Of a stretch of DNA of 64,000 nucleotides, positions 8,167 through 16,869 are shown one piece after another. The translations under genes and the position numbers were made by a program. The stretch covers positions 744,001-808,000 of the forward strand of contig CAWJKM010000007.1 in assembly GCA_963843525.1 (NCBI GenBank), in the 5' to 3' direction. Origin of the DNA: DATJPR01 sp963843525. Lineage in GTDB: Bacteria > Bacteroidota > Ignavibacteria > UBA10030 > UBA6906. The notes under the pieces are model-generated. The model was not told where the DNA came from and made no database searches. It saw only the letters and a program-made list of their open reading frames with translations. The first letter of the stretch is position 1; every line of letters begins with the position of its first letter.

Positions 8167-10053
8167 ATGCCCGACCAATTGAAATTTGTCGATCTGGAGT
8201 GGCTGGACTCCAACTTCCCCTGCATGTCGGCCTGTCCTGTGCACACGGAATCCGGCCGGTATGTGGCACTGGTGGAGGAAGGGAAGTATAAGGAGGCCTA
8301 TCGCGTAGCGCGCCGTCCGAATCCGTTCGCCTCGATCTGCGGGCGGATTTGCGCGGCGCCCTGCGAAGCCGCCTGCCGCCGGGGACAGGTCGACCAGCCG
8401 ATAGCCATCCGGGCCCTCAAGCGCTTCGTGTGCGAACGATACGGGGTCGAGAGCATGATCGACCTCGAGCGACTCAAGGAAGTGTTCGGCAAAACTGTGA
8501 AGAAGAATGGGAAGAAGGCGGCTGTCATCGGAGCAGGTCCAGCCGGACTTTCCTGCGCTCACGATCTGGCACTCCTGGGATACGACATCACCGTGTTCGA
8601 GTCGCAGTCGGTCGCCGGCGGAATGCTGCGGTTGGGTGTCCCGGAATACCGACTCCCCCGGGAGCTGATCAGGATGGAAATCAACGCTGTTCTCAGTCTC
8701 GGAGTCGAGCTACGACTCAACTCCGCCGTCGGCAGGGACTTTACCCTCACCGATCTGAAGCGCCAGGGGTATCAAGCCGTCTTCATTGCCATCGGAGCGC
8801 ACAAGAGCCGCGATCTTCGCATTGAGGGCGTTGATTTTGACGGAGTCCTTCGAGGGGTTGACTTTCTGTTGAACGTCAACCTCGGGTTCAAGGTGAACCT
8901 GGGAGGCAAAGTCCTCGTGATCGGAGGTGGGAACGTTGCCATCGATGTTGCGAGGACGGCTGCGCGACAGGAGAAGACTGACATCGGTCATGTGACCGAG
9001 GTCTCCGAGGCACTGGACGTTGCCCGTTCGGCCGTGCGGTTTGGCGCCAAGGAGGTCCATCTTGTCTGCCTTGAAGACTGGAACGAGATGCCGGCGACGA
9101 AAGAGGAGATCGAGGAAGCGCTTGAAGAGCGCGTCCATATTCACATCCGCAAGGGGCCCGGCAAGATCCTCGGAAAGAATGGGAAGGTGGTCGGTCTTCA
9201 AACCACGGAATGTCTCTCGGTGTTTGACGCGGCCGGGAAGTTCAACCCGCAATTTCTTGCCGGGTCCGAACAGGTGATGGAAGCGGACACCATCATCATG
9301 GCCATCGGACAGACGTCCGATCTCACCTGGGTCCGGCCGGGGGACGGCATTGCGCTGACTCCACGAAATACGATTCAGGTGGATCCGGCAACCCTCGCGA
9401 CCACTGCGCCGGGCATCTTTGCAGGGGGTGATGTCTCTTTTGGCCCCCGCAACGCCATCGACGCGATCGCGAACGGAAAGAAGGCCGCTCAGTCGATGCA
9501 CAGATTTCTGAGCGGCGGATCGGCACAGAACGTCGAAGTCCAGTTCCATGAGCGCAATGTTGAAATCATCGTCACGGAGAGTTCCCGGTACAACCGCCCG
9601 TGGCGATACGAACAGACCAACCGCGTCCCGGTTCCCTGCCTCCCAATCGATCGACGCATCGGCATCGCACAGATCGAGCTGGGGTACACGGAGGATCAGG
9701 CGCGGCTGGAGGCATCGCGCTGCCTTCATTGCTGGGAGAACACAGTTTTCAACGAGGGCGGCGAAGAGACCGGAAGCGAATGCATTCTCTGCGGCGGGTG
9801 TGTGGATATCTGTCCGGAGAGCTGCATCGACCTTGTCGCTCTCGATCGTGTCTCGGCCGGGGCGGAAATGCTTGAGCAATTGGGCGGGATGTATGACATC
9901 GTCATGTGGGGCGAATCGCAGGAGACGATCGGATCCGTCATGATCAAAAACGAAGACGTCTGTATCCGGTGCGGGCTCTGCGCCAAACGGTGCCCGGTCG
10001 GATGCATCACCATGGAAGGGTATTCCGTCTCCGAAACACTATTGATTTCGTAA
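8167..10053 (+). CDS. GltD-like FAD/NAD(P) oxidoreductase with N- and C-terminal Fe-S clusters
   Basis: 628 residues. The N-terminus carries the GltD-type Fe-S domain (FPCMSACPVHT, then CGRICAAPCEAACRRG). A FAD Rossmann fold follows (VIGAGPAGLSCAHDLA, ~120), then a nucleotide fold (LVIGGGNVAIDVARTAARQ, ~245) and the FAD-closing GIFAGGDVSFGPRNAID. The C-terminus adds a two-cluster ferredoxin domain (CILCGGCVDICPESC and CIRCGLCAKRCPVGC). The family moves electrons between NAD(P)H, flavin and Fe-S carriers. Its location, immediately before the Rieske and cytochrome b genes, suggests it links the NAD(P) pool to the quinol-oxidising complex. Confidence 0.92.
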   Translation: MPDQLKFVDLEWLDSNFPCMSACPVHTESGRYVALVEEGKYKEAYRVARRPNPFASICGRICAAPCEAACRRGQVDQPIAIRALKRFVCERYGVESMIDLERLKEVFGKTVKKNGKKAAVIGAGPAGLSCAHDLALLGYDITVFESQSVAGGMLRLGVPEYRLPRELIRMEINAVLSLGVELRLNSAVGRDFTLTDLKRQGYQAVFIAIGAHKSRDLRIEGVDFDGVLRGVDFLLNVNLGFKVNLGGKVLVIGGGNVAIDVARTAARQEKTDIGHVTEVSEALDVARSAVRFGAKEVHLVCLEDWNEMPATKEEIEEALEERVHIHIRKGPGKILGKNGKVVGLQTTECLSVFDAAGKFNPQFLAGSEQVMEADTIIMAIGQTSDLTWVRPGDGIALTPRNTIQVDPATLATTAPGIFAGGDVSFGPRNAIDAIANGKKAAQSMHRFLSGGSAQNVEVQFHERNVEIIVTESSRYNRPWRYEQTNRVPVPCLPIDRRIGIAQIELGYTEDQARLEASRCLHCWENTVFNEGGEETGSECILCGGCVDICPESCIDLVALDRVSAGAEMLEQLGGMYDIVMWGESQETIGSVMIKNEDVCIRCGLCAKRCPVGCITMEGYSVSETLLIS

Positions 10054-10064
10054 GAGGAGATCCA

Positions 10065-10568
10065 GTGGAAGCAGAAAAGAAACACCAAGAGAGGGGCGAG
10101 CAGGGCTTGTCAGGGTCCTTTTCACGCCGGCATTTCCTCGAGCTCGTGGGCATGGGAGCAGTGGGGATAGCGGCTGCCGGCAGCATCGCGCTGAGTGCGA
10201 AATACCTCTCGCCCAATGTAGTGCGGGAACCGCCGACGCAGTTCAAGGTTGGACGTCCGGAGGACTTTCCTCCCGGAAGTGTCACCCTCGACAAAGAACA
10301 AAAGGTGTTCATTGTCCGGGCCAAAGAGGGAAATTTCTACGCGCTTTCGGCGGTCTGTACACACCTCGGTTGCATCGCGAACTGGAAGCCGCAGGAGGGG
10401 ATTATCGCCTGTCCCTGCCACGGGAGCAAGTTCAGCAAAGAGGGAACAGTCATCGCGGGACCGGCGCCAAAAGGGTTGCAGCGGTTTGCGTTGTCCCTGG
10501 ATGATCGGGGACAACTTGTTGTCGACAAATCCGTGATCGTCGGCGACGACGTAACGCTCAAGGCGTGA
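10065..10568 (+). CDS. Rieske [2Fe-2S] protein
   Basis: The GTG start at 10065 follows a clear AAGAGGAG ribosome site and gives 167 residues. A Tat-like sequence SRRHFLELVGMG with a single hydrophobic helix anchors it in the membrane. The cluster motifs are intact: CTHLGC (~98-103) and CPCHGS (~116-121), supplying two Cys and two His, with the disulphide cysteines present. It takes electrons from quinol at the Qo site of the cytochrome b encoded next. A stable hairpin separates it from the cytochrome b gene. Confidence 0.96.
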   Translation: MEAEKKHQERGEQGLSGSFSRRHFLELVGMGAVGIAAAGSIALSAKYLSPNVVREPPTQFKVGRPEDFPPGSVTLDKEQKVFIVRAKEGNFYALSAVCTHLGCIANWKPQEGIIACPCHGSKFSKEGTVIAGPAPKGLQRFALSLDDRGQLVVDKSVIVGDDVTLKA

Positions 10569-10575
10569 ACTGTCT

Positions 10576-10603
10576 GTCGTGCCTTCGTCAATGAAGGCAT
10601 GAC
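10576..10603 (+). promoter_or_regulatory. Intergenic hairpin between Rieske and cytochrome b genes
   Basis: Arms of eleven bases with one G-U pair and a six-base loop (GTCGTGCCTTC / GAAGGCATGAC) lie in the 62-base gap. There is no T-run, so a role in RNA processing or stability, giving different subunit amounts, is more likely than termination. Confidence 0.45.
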
Positions 10604-10630
10604 GTCCATGCAAATCAAAGGAGAGGGAAC

Positions 10631-11341
10631 GTGCAAAAGCAACTCGAAGCTCTGACCCGATCACAGGTGTGGCGATCCATCTTTCGTCATGGGCTTCCAT
10701 TATCCAACCGCACGCGCGCCGAGGCAGTCTTCTTGAATTTCTTCCTGCACGTCCACCCGACGAAGGTCCGCAAGGGTGCGCTGCGATTCTCGTACACGTG
10801 GGGTCTCGGAGGACTCTCGGCGGGTTTGTTCTTCATCCTCACGGTGACTGGGGCTCTCCTGATGCTCTACTATCGACCGGCGGTTCCTCAGGCATACGCC
10901 GATATGAAAGACCTTCAATTTGTGGTATCGTCGGGACAGTTCCTGCGGAACCTGCATCGATGGTCGGCGCATGCGATGGTCGCAATGGTGTTTCTCCACA
11001 TGCTGCGTGTCTTCTATACCGGTGCCTATCGGCCCCCGAAGGAATTCAACTGGATGGTCGGCGTCGTCCTGCTAGTAATCACGATTCTCCTGAGTTACAC
11101 CGGATATCTTCTGCCGTGGGACCAGCTCGCATTCTGGGGCATCTCCGTCGGCACCAATATGGCACGCGCGGTGCCGTTCGGGATCGGAGATAAGATCTCC
11201 TATCTCCTTCTGGGCGGAAATATCGTGGGCGACAACGCTCTCGTGCGGTTCTACGTTCTGCACTGCTTCATTCTCCCAGTGGGGATCATGATCTTGATGG
11301 GGATTCACTTCTGGCGGGTCCGGAAGGACGGGGGAGTATGA
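10631..11341 (+). CDS. Cytochrome b, N-terminal (b6-type) subunit
   Basis: 236 residues with four transmembrane helices. Helix B carries the haem ligands in NLHRWSAHAMVAMVFLHMLR and helix D has the matching histidines around VLHCFILPVG and MGIHFWR; the PWDQ..FW segment of the Qo/cd region is kept (YLLPWDQLAFWG). This is the b6 half of a split cytochrome b. GTG start at 10631 after GAGAGGGAAC. The C-terminal half is the next gene and overlaps by four bases, as in b6f-type rather than fused bc1-type arrangements. Confidence 0.95.
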   Translation: MQKQLEALTRSQVWRSIFRHGLPLSNRTRAEAVFLNFFLHVHPTKVRKGALRFSYTWGLGGLSAGLFFILTVTGALLMLYYRPAVPQAYADMKDLQFVVSSGQFLRNLHRWSAHAMVAMVFLHMLRVFYTGAYRPPKEFNWMVGVVLLVITILLSYTGYLLPWDQLAFWGISVGTNMARAVPFGIGDKISYLLLGGNIVGDNALVRFYVLHCFILPVGIMILMGIHFWRVRKDGGV

Positions 11342-12045
11342 GCGCGATGCTTCCAGACTTCCAGGTGGAGAAGGGTTCGGACGCGAAGAAGACGCCCCGA
11401 CGAATTGCCTTCATCAAGGGGCGAACGGCCGCGCGCGTCAAGAGGGACGAAACGGAAATGGTCATGACGGTCCCAAACCTCGTGATCAGGGAAATGATTG
11501 CCTTCGAAGTGATGGTGATTGTCCTCGTTCTCATTTCGCTCTTCTTTAATGCACCGCTCGAATGGATTGCCAACCCTCAGCATACGCCCAATCCGGCAAA
11601 GGCGCCGTGGTATTTTCTGGGACTTCAGGAACTACTGCACTACTTTCCTCCCGTGGTTGCAGGCGTCGTCCTGCCAGGCCTTGTTGTGGTCGCGCTGATC
11701 GTCATTCCGTATTTCCGGGTCAACGTGAATCGGAAGGGGCTCTGGGAAGATTCTTCCAGGAAGACGCTGACGGCCATCCTCATCATTGCCGGCGTCCTTT
11801 CCCTGGTGCTCCTGAAATATGCCGTGTACGTCATGCTGGTGCCGACCTTGATGGTAATCGGCTTCATGGTCGTACCGTATTTCGTAAAAAGGAGAACGGG
11901 CGTCATCGGATGGCTCGGATCACGGCCGCTGTCATGGTGGATCATGACGTGGTTTGTCATCGTCGTAGCCGTATTGACGACGGTTGGCGTGCTCTTTCGC
12001 GGACCGGAGTGGAGCTGGGTGTGGCCGTGGAAGGAGATCTATTGA
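11338..12045 (+). CDS. Cytochrome b, C-terminal (subunit IV-like) subunit
   Basis: 235 residues beginning with a ~50-residue charged cytoplasmic extension, then the subunit IV signature (APLEWIANPQHTPNPAKAPWYFLGLQELL) broken here as LEWIANPQ and APWYFLGLQELL, followed by three to four helices, a basic loop and a final helix ending in WSWVWPWKEIY. The usual PEWY-type Qo motif is replaced by LEWI/APWY. The gene overlaps both neighbours (ATGA at its start, TGATG at its end), showing tight translational coupling with the b6-like subunit and the octahaem cytochrome. Confidence 0.92.
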   Translation: MSAMLPDFQVEKGSDAKKTPRRIAFIKGRTAARVKRDETEMVMTVPNLVIREMIAFEVMVIVLVLISLFFNAPLEWIANPQHTPNPAKAPWYFLGLQELLHYFPPVVAGVVLPGLVVVALIVIPYFRVNVNRKGLWEDSSRKTLTAILIIAGVLSLVLLKYAVYVMLVPTLMVIGFMVVPYFVKRRTGVIGWLGSRPLSWWIMTWFVIVVAVLTTVGVLFRGPEWSWVWPWKEIY

Positions 12046-13988
12046 TGGAGAAGCTCAGGAGGTACTTTGCGATCACGAGTGTGGTATTCCTTGTCGTTCT
12101 CGCAGTGTCGCCATTCACGGATTCCCTTCGCGAGTGGAAGGACTATCAGACGAGGTACAACCTGCTGATTACGCAACTCCCCGAACGTGTGAAGCCGGCG
12201 ACGATCGGCATCAAGCAGATCTGGGTGCAGAGGCTGGACCGTGTCGACCGGTGCATCAGCTGTCATCTGGGTGTCAAAGATCCGGCCCTCGCATCTTCGC
12301 CCGAACCCTTCCGGACGCATCCCCAGATCTACCATGATGTCGAAGATTTCGGATGCACGTTCTGTCACGAAGGCCAGGGCGCGGCCACCGACTACCGGGA
12401 GTCGCGTGGCAACGTGAAATACTGGGACACGCCCATTCTTCCGCGCGCGTATATGGAAGCCTCCTGCGCGAAGTGTCACAAAGAGAAGGAAGTGCCCGAT
12501 GCTCCCATCCTCAATATGGGACGGACACTGATCGAAGAGTTGAATTGTGTAGGATGCCACAAGCTCAACGGATATCAGAAGCAATGGGTGCCGGGACTGG
12601 ATGGCATTGGCTCGAAGGTTGATCGGACATGGTTGGTGAGCTGGCTGAGGGATCCCAAAGGGTACTTCCCTGGGACGCGGATGCCGAACTTTCTTTTCGC
12701 GGATGATGACGCCAACATGCTGGCGGACTTCCTCCTTTCCTTCAAATCCCCGGCCGGAGGAGTATCACTTGATCCCTTGCCGAAGCAGCTCGTCTCGTCA
12801 ACGGCAGCCCAGAAGGCGAAGCTTGTCGAGGCGGGCTCGACGCTCTTCCGGGAAGCGCGATGCATCAGCTGCCATGCAGTGAATGGGAAGGGGGGAGAGG
12901 GAGCGACAGAGCTGGGGAAAGTGGCGAGCAAAGTCAACGAACAATGGCTGTACAATTATGTGAAGAACCCCAAACGGCTGATGCCGGGTGTCCGGATGCC
13001 GCGGTTCCGGTTCACGGAGGAGCAACTCGTGAGCCTCGTGGCATATATGGAGAGCGAATTTGTCGACTTCGACAAAGACTCGGCCTCGCAGCACACGCCG
13101 GATCCGGCGTACTATGAGAAAGGACTGGCACTCTTCAATAAATACAACTGCAAGGGGTGTCACAACCTTTCGGCTGCGCCTACTGAAGAGGAGATGGGAC
13201 CGGACCTGACCGCCATCGGAAGCAAGAAGATCTACGAGATCGAGTTCGGCCCATCAGGCATTGAGCAAACTCTCCCGGCGTATCTCGACACAAAGCTGGC
13301 GAACCCCCGCGTATTTGCGGCGGGGCTGCGGATGCCCCGGTTTGAGTTCACGCCGGAACAGGCGCAGGCAATTACCGTTGCCCTGCTCGGCAACACGAGC
13401 GAAAAGATTCCGGAGGAGTTCATTGTTCACGCTGCCCCGCCGAGCACGTATGAACCGCAGGGAGACTTCGGAAAACTCGTGGATGACCTCGCTTGCCTGG
13501 CTTGTCATAAGATGAACGGGCAGGGGCATCTGGTTGCCACAGACCTCAGTCTTGAGGCAAGTCAGGCGCAGGCAACATGGATCAAGGGATATTTCAAGGT
13601 CCCATACTCACTCAGACCCACGCTCACGGTGCGGATGCCCAATCTCTTCCTTGGGGAGAAGGAGATTCAGACGATCGTCGATTATATGCAGAAGGTGTTC
13701 ATCGCCGACAGTCTCGAACACGGCACACCTTCCGATGTTGTCACGGTGGGGAAGGGGAAAAGTCTGTACTACGAGCGGTATGCTTGTCAATCGTGTCATC
13801 AGATCGGAGGCGCCGGTGGATATGTCGGACCTCCGCTCGACAAGGTTGGTTCGCGCCTCAAAGCGGGTTGGGTCTTCCATTGGTTGAAGGATCCGCAGGC
13901 ATACAAGCCGGCGACCCTCGAGCCAAACAACAATCTGTCAGATGCAGATGCTGACGCACTGACGGCATACCTCATGACCTTGAAATAG
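12045..13988 (+). CDS. Octahaem cytochrome c of the Rieske/cytochrome b complex
   Basis: About 647 residues with an N-terminal membrane helix (residues ~8-26) and eight CxxCH sites: CISCH, CTFCH, CAKCH, CVGCH, CISCH, CKGCH, CLACH and CQSCH. The later five lie in repeated cytochrome c-like units, each followed by a WL..WLKDP or YVKNP segment and a distal Met in RMP (GTRMPNF, GVRMPRF, GLRMPRF, VRMPNLF). It replaces the small cytochrome c1 or f as electron acceptor and can pass electrons along a haem wire. Start ATG overlaps the preceding stop by one base. Confidence 0.93.
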   Translation: MEKLRRYFAITSVVFLVVLAVSPFTDSLREWKDYQTRYNLLITQLPERVKPATIGIKQIWVQRLDRVDRCISCHLGVKDPALASSPEPFRTHPQIYHDVEDFGCTFCHEGQGAATDYRESRGNVKYWDTPILPRAYMEASCAKCHKEKEVPDAPILNMGRTLIEELNCVGCHKLNGYQKQWVPGLDGIGSKVDRTWLVSWLRDPKGYFPGTRMPNFLFADDDANMLADFLLSFKSPAGGVSLDPLPKQLVSSTAAQKAKLVEAGSTLFREARCISCHAVNGKGGEGATELGKVASKVNEQWLYNYVKNPKRLMPGVRMPRFRFTEEQLVSLVAYMESEFVDFDKDSASQHTPDPAYYEKGLALFNKYNCKGCHNLSAAPTEEEMGPDLTAIGSKKIYEIEFGPSGIEQTLPAYLDTKLANPRVFAAGLRMPRFEFTPEQAQAITVALLGNTSEKIPEEFIVHAAPPSTYEPQGDFGKLVDDLACLACHKMNGQGHLVATDLSLEASQAQATWIKGYFKVPYSLRPTLTVRMPNLFLGEKEIQTIVDYMQKVFIADSLEHGTPSDVVTVGKGKSLYYERYACQSCHQIGGAGGYVGPPLDKVGSRLKAGWVFHWLKDPQAYKPATLEPNNNLSDADADALTAYLMTLK

Positions 13989-14012
13989 TTCGACAGAGAC
14001 AGGTGATCGTCG

Positions 14013-14468
14013 ATGAGAGTACAGATGAAATTCGTTTTCCTTGTTCTCCTTGCGGGATGCTCGACAAAGAATCCCGTTGCACCGAAGCCGGGAGCGGCAA
14101 GCGACAGTCTTCGAAGTCCCGACTCGACAAGCACGGTTGCCGTCGCGTCGCCGGAAGTAATCCTGACCTACGAACAGAGGCAGGGGAAATTTCTCTACCG
14201 TGAGTACTGTATGGTCTGTCACGGAGAGGAAGGGAAGGGCGATGGATTCAATGCCTTCAATCTCGATCCGCGGCCGAGGGATTTCACGGATTCGACGTAC
14301 ATGAACGCCCTCGGTGATCAGCAGGCGCTCGCAACGATCATGGGGGGCGGGAGGAGCGTGAACAAATCGCCGTTGATGCCGCCCTACGGGTGGACGCTAA
14401 AGAGGGATGAGATTCGGTACGTTGTTGCGTACGTGAAGACGTTGTTTCCGCAGAACCGGCATGAGTGA
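14013..14468 (+). CDS. Monohaem cytochrome c lipoprotein
   Basis: A 151-residue exported lipoprotein: short signal peptide with lipobox LLAGC (Cys ~16), a Ser/Pro/Thr linker, then one cytochrome c domain with CMVCH (~66-70) in YCMVCHGEEGKGDGFNA and a C-terminal helix RYVVAYVKTLFP. Distal Met is probably in SPLMPPYG. It is the last gene of the respiratory run, 24 bases after the octahaem gene, and could carry electrons onward to an oxidase or to the outer membrane. No terminator is evident after it. Confidence 0.9.
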   Translation: MRVQMKFVFLVLLAGCSTKNPVAPKPGAASDSLRSPDSTSTVAVASPEVILTYEQRQGKFLYREYCMVCHGEEGKGDGFNAFNLDPRPRDFTDSTYMNALGDQQALATIMGGGRSVNKSPLMPPYGWTLKRDEIRYVVAYVKTLFPQNRHE

Positions 14469-14814
14469 GAACGACCGAGTGTGATCTCCCGGTAACTCAG
14501 ACCCCACCGATGAACCCTGTCTCCTGATCTACTCATTGTTGTTATTGCCAAATTCACTTGCCAATTTGGGCTCGGTAGGATTCTCTTCGGAACTTACCGG
14601 CCAGGGAGCACTCGACCTTTTGGCAGACTCACGCATTTCACGGTTTGGATTGTTGGGTAAGAGTGGCTGGTGCACTGCCCTCGGCCATTTGGACATGGAT
14701 TTCAGATTATCTTGCATCGCCCACCAGGCGAGAATTGAAAAGAGGATGTGGATCGAGTGTTTACCATAACAGGAAGTTTTCTTCTGAGTGGGCAGGATTT
14801 GAAGCGAGGATTAA
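14469..14814. other. Gap without a convincing gene before the MazF-like relic
   Basis: About 350 bases. Several short open frames exist on both strands, but none shows a recognised antitoxin fold; the plus-strand frame that overlaps the MazF start (ending ...GFEARIK) is the right place for an antitoxin but has no start codon with a ribosome site and no family resemblance. It may be a decayed antitoxin. Confidence 0.4.
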
Positions 14815-15161
14815 ATGAACGATCCTCAGCGTGGGAGGTATATAGTGTGAAACCGGATCCCTCGGTGGGCAAGGAGATTCTGAAGACGAGACCGTGCGTC
14901 ATCGTCTCAGCGAATATCTTCAATAGTGCGTCTGAGTTGGTTGTAGTGTGCCCCATAACGGAAGGGGTCAATCTTCCCGCAGACTTGATTCACATTGCGG
15001 TTGGCAAAGGTGAGGGTGGTTGTTCAAAGGAGAGCATTGTCCTGTGCGACCAAGTGAAAGCCGTGGATCAGGGGAGACTCATAGAGAATAGAGGTCACCT
15101 GAAAGCGGAGACATTGCAGAGAATTGACAAGGGGCTAAGAAGTGTGTTGACTCTTTTTTAA
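14815..15161 (+). pseudogene. MazF/PemK-type endoribonuclease toxin, frameshifted near its start
   Basis: The body reads EVYSVKPDPSVGKEI, KTRPCVIVSAN, VVVCPITEG and ends with a helix, the MazF/PemK mRNA-interferase pattern (GEVYxVDLDPxxGxEIxKxRPxVVVS). A perfect start exists at ATG 14815 after GCGAGGA, giving MNDPQRG, exactly the lead expected before EVY; but the run at 14833-14835 has three G instead of four, so that frame stops at once. Restoring one G joins MNDPQRG to EVYSV. The unshifted frame can only start at 14748, with an unrelated leader. Either an inactivated toxin or a base-call error. No antitoxin is recognised. Confidence 0.7.
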
Positions 15162-15481
15162 CAAGCCAGTTGAGTTCATACGCATGCGTTCCACCGCGGA
15201 AAAGCGACATGAAGAGTTCTACGTTGCAGGGGATTGGAGGGATCATTGGAGCGGATCGTGATTTCAGGGGGAAATGAATCGTCCTCATGAATCTATGCTC
15301 AGGGGCATTGGTCCCAGTTGTTCGATGTAAAATCAGAGGGGCACAGGGTCAGGCCACTCATCCGACTCATAGATATGGCTTTCGCACCGAATGTGCAAAT
15401 CCGGTGTTTCGCTCACGTTCTTGATTCCATCCCTCATTTTCAGTACATTTTTGCTTGCCTTAGCGACAGCGGATCTGTTTC

Positions 15482-15553
15482 GGGCGCGTAGCTCAGGGGT
15501 AGAGCATCTGCCTTTTAAGCAGAGGGTCGGTGGTTCGAGCCCACCCGCGCTCA
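15482..15553 (+). tRNA. tRNA-Lys (anticodon TTT)
   Basis: Full cloverleaf in 72 bases: acceptor GGGCGCG/CGCGCTC, D-arm GCTC..GAGC, anticodon stem TCTGC/GCAGA with loop CTTTTAA (anticodon TTT), T-arm GGTGG-TTCGAGC-CCACC, discriminator A. CCA is not encoded. A TTTTTGC box lies about 40 bases upstream. Confidence 0.96.
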
Positions 15554-15611
15554 CTGCCGGGACCCGGCGGGGGTAGCCGTTGAATGGCCAGAGTAGCCGG
15601 GACCCGCCCAG

Positions 15612-15651
15612 GAGTAGGAAGTAAGAAGTATGGAGTAGGAAGAAAAATGGA
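15612..15651 (+). repeat. Degenerate AGTANGA purine repeat, copy C
   Basis: A stretch of heptamer-like units (gagtagga, agtaagaag, tatggagtagg) that recurs at 16708-16742, 25830-25862 and 27651-27682. All four copies are intergenic and on the same strand. Confidence 0.55.
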
Positions 15652-15809
15652 GCGGCGGAGATTCACTTTCCGTCGCGCATCGACAAGTTGCGAATTGGGT
15701 CTGGCGAAAGTCAGGCCCTTTTTGCATCCAGAGCGTCGGTGGTACTTCCATTCCGACTGGACTTAGCGAGCGGAGCGAAGCCTAATCCATTGTCGAAATG
15801 CGAATCCCG

Positions 15810-15848
15810 CCGCCTTCTGGCGGACCTGTCCGCCGTCTTTTTGGCGGA
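15810..15848. repeat. REP-like double hairpin
   Basis: Two adjacent palindromes, CCGCC-ttct-GGCGG (15810-15823) and TCCGCC-N8-GGCGGA (15829-15848), sit in a 550-base gene-free stretch between tRNA-Lys and the next gene. The pairing of two GC-rich hairpins is typical of REP/BIME-type intergenic elements. The rest of 15554-16109 shows no coding frame. Confidence 0.5.
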
Positions 15849-16109
15849 CTTGATTCCGATTGAATCTAGCAAACGCAGCGACGCCAAATAGAAGTAGGAA
15901 TGCGAAAGCCCGCCGATCTCTGGCAGAAGACTGCCCAACCGAGCGAATCGAGTCAGCAGTCGGGAATCCTACAATCCTTTCGACAGATGGGGGAAAACAG
16001 ATTGTGCCCCCTTCGCAGAACTTTCCTCTGGAAATAGCGTTGAATACGGAGAGAGGGCTGGGATCGAAAAGGCTTTTTCTCAAACTGTCACTACAAAAGG
16101 AGTCCTGCC

Positions 16110-16694
16110 ATGGCTCGAAATCGGTTCAACGTACTTGCGCTCATAATCATTTCTGCAGGCATGGTGTCGACTGCCTTCGGTCAAGGGCGTCCGGACCCGG
16201 CTGCTCTCATCGCTTCGCAACGCGAGGCCATGGTCCCGCTCAAGTTCATGGATGGAGAGTGGAGAGGAACAGCGTGGACCCTTCTCCCCTCAGGCCAGAA
16301 GCACTCTATTACGCAAACGGAACGAATCGGACCGTTCCTCGACAGCTCGGTCAAGGTCATCGAAGGCCGGGGGTACGACCCCGATGGCAAGGTGACCTTT
16401 AATGCGTTTGGAACAATTTCTTATAATCCTACATCCCGTGCCTACACCCTGCACTCCTATGCGCAAGGCAATGTCGGAGACTTCGCACTTACGCCGTCAG
16501 CCGATGGATACGTTTGGGAGATCCCTGCCGGTCCGATGATCATGCGCTATACCGCGGTAATCAAAGATGGAGCCTGGAAGGAAGTCGGTGATCGGCTGAT
16601 GGCCGGGAAAGATCCGATTCGCTTTTTCGAGATGAACCTCAAGAGGATTGGCGATACGGATTGGCCGGCAGCCGGCAGCGTTGCACCGAAGTAA
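16110..16694 (+). CDS. Secreted DUF1579-like protein of unknown function
   Basis: 194 residues with a signal peptide (MARNRFNVLALIIISAG, cleavage after AFGQG) and an AAAGGAG ribosome site eight bases before the ATG. The mature part opens with MDGEWRGTAW, passes through several strand segments (TQTERIGPFLDSSVKVIEG, FNAFGTISYN) and ends with the FFEMNLKRI strand: a lipocalin-like beta barrel seen in DUF1579-type proteins. Possible roles are small-molecule binding or reporting, but none is established. It is a single gene followed by a terminator. Confidence 0.8.
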   Translation: MARNRFNVLALIIISAGMVSTAFGQGRPDPAALIASQREAMVPLKFMDGEWRGTAWTLLPSGQKHSITQTERIGPFLDSSVKVIEGRGYDPDGKVTFNAFGTISYNPTSRAYTLHSYAQGNVGDFALTPSADGYVWEIPAGPMIMRYTAVIKDGAWKEVGDRLMAGKDPIRFFEMNLKRIGDTDWPAAGSVAPK

Positions 16695-16707
16695 TGTGGA
16701 TGACAGT

Positions 16708-16742
16708 GAGTATGAAGTAGTAGGACGTAGGTTGTAGGAAGA
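16708..16742 (+). repeat. Degenerate AGTANGA purine repeat, copy D
   Basis: Units gagtatgaagtagtagg, acgtagg and ttgtaggaag follow the gene at 16110-16694 and precede its terminator, so this copy lies in the transcribed 3' region. Confidence 0.45.
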
Positions 16743-16753
16743 ATGCGCCTGCA

Positions 16754-16780
16754 GGGTTCGCCGGGAAGCGGACCCTTTTT
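16754..16780 (+). terminator. Rho-independent terminator
   Basis: Eight-base stem GGGTTCGC/GCGGACCC (one T-G pair), six-base loop, then TTTTTC. It ends the transcript of the secreted protein gene. A TATATTTC box at 16786-16793 just beyond may be the -7 element for the following oxidoreductase gene. Confidence 0.75.
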
Positions 16781-16869
16781 CTTTCTATATTTCGACTACT
16801 CGCATAAGTGCGCTAGAACACCGCACAGATTCTTTCACCTGAAGTGACTCTGCAAACAGGAAGATTCGA

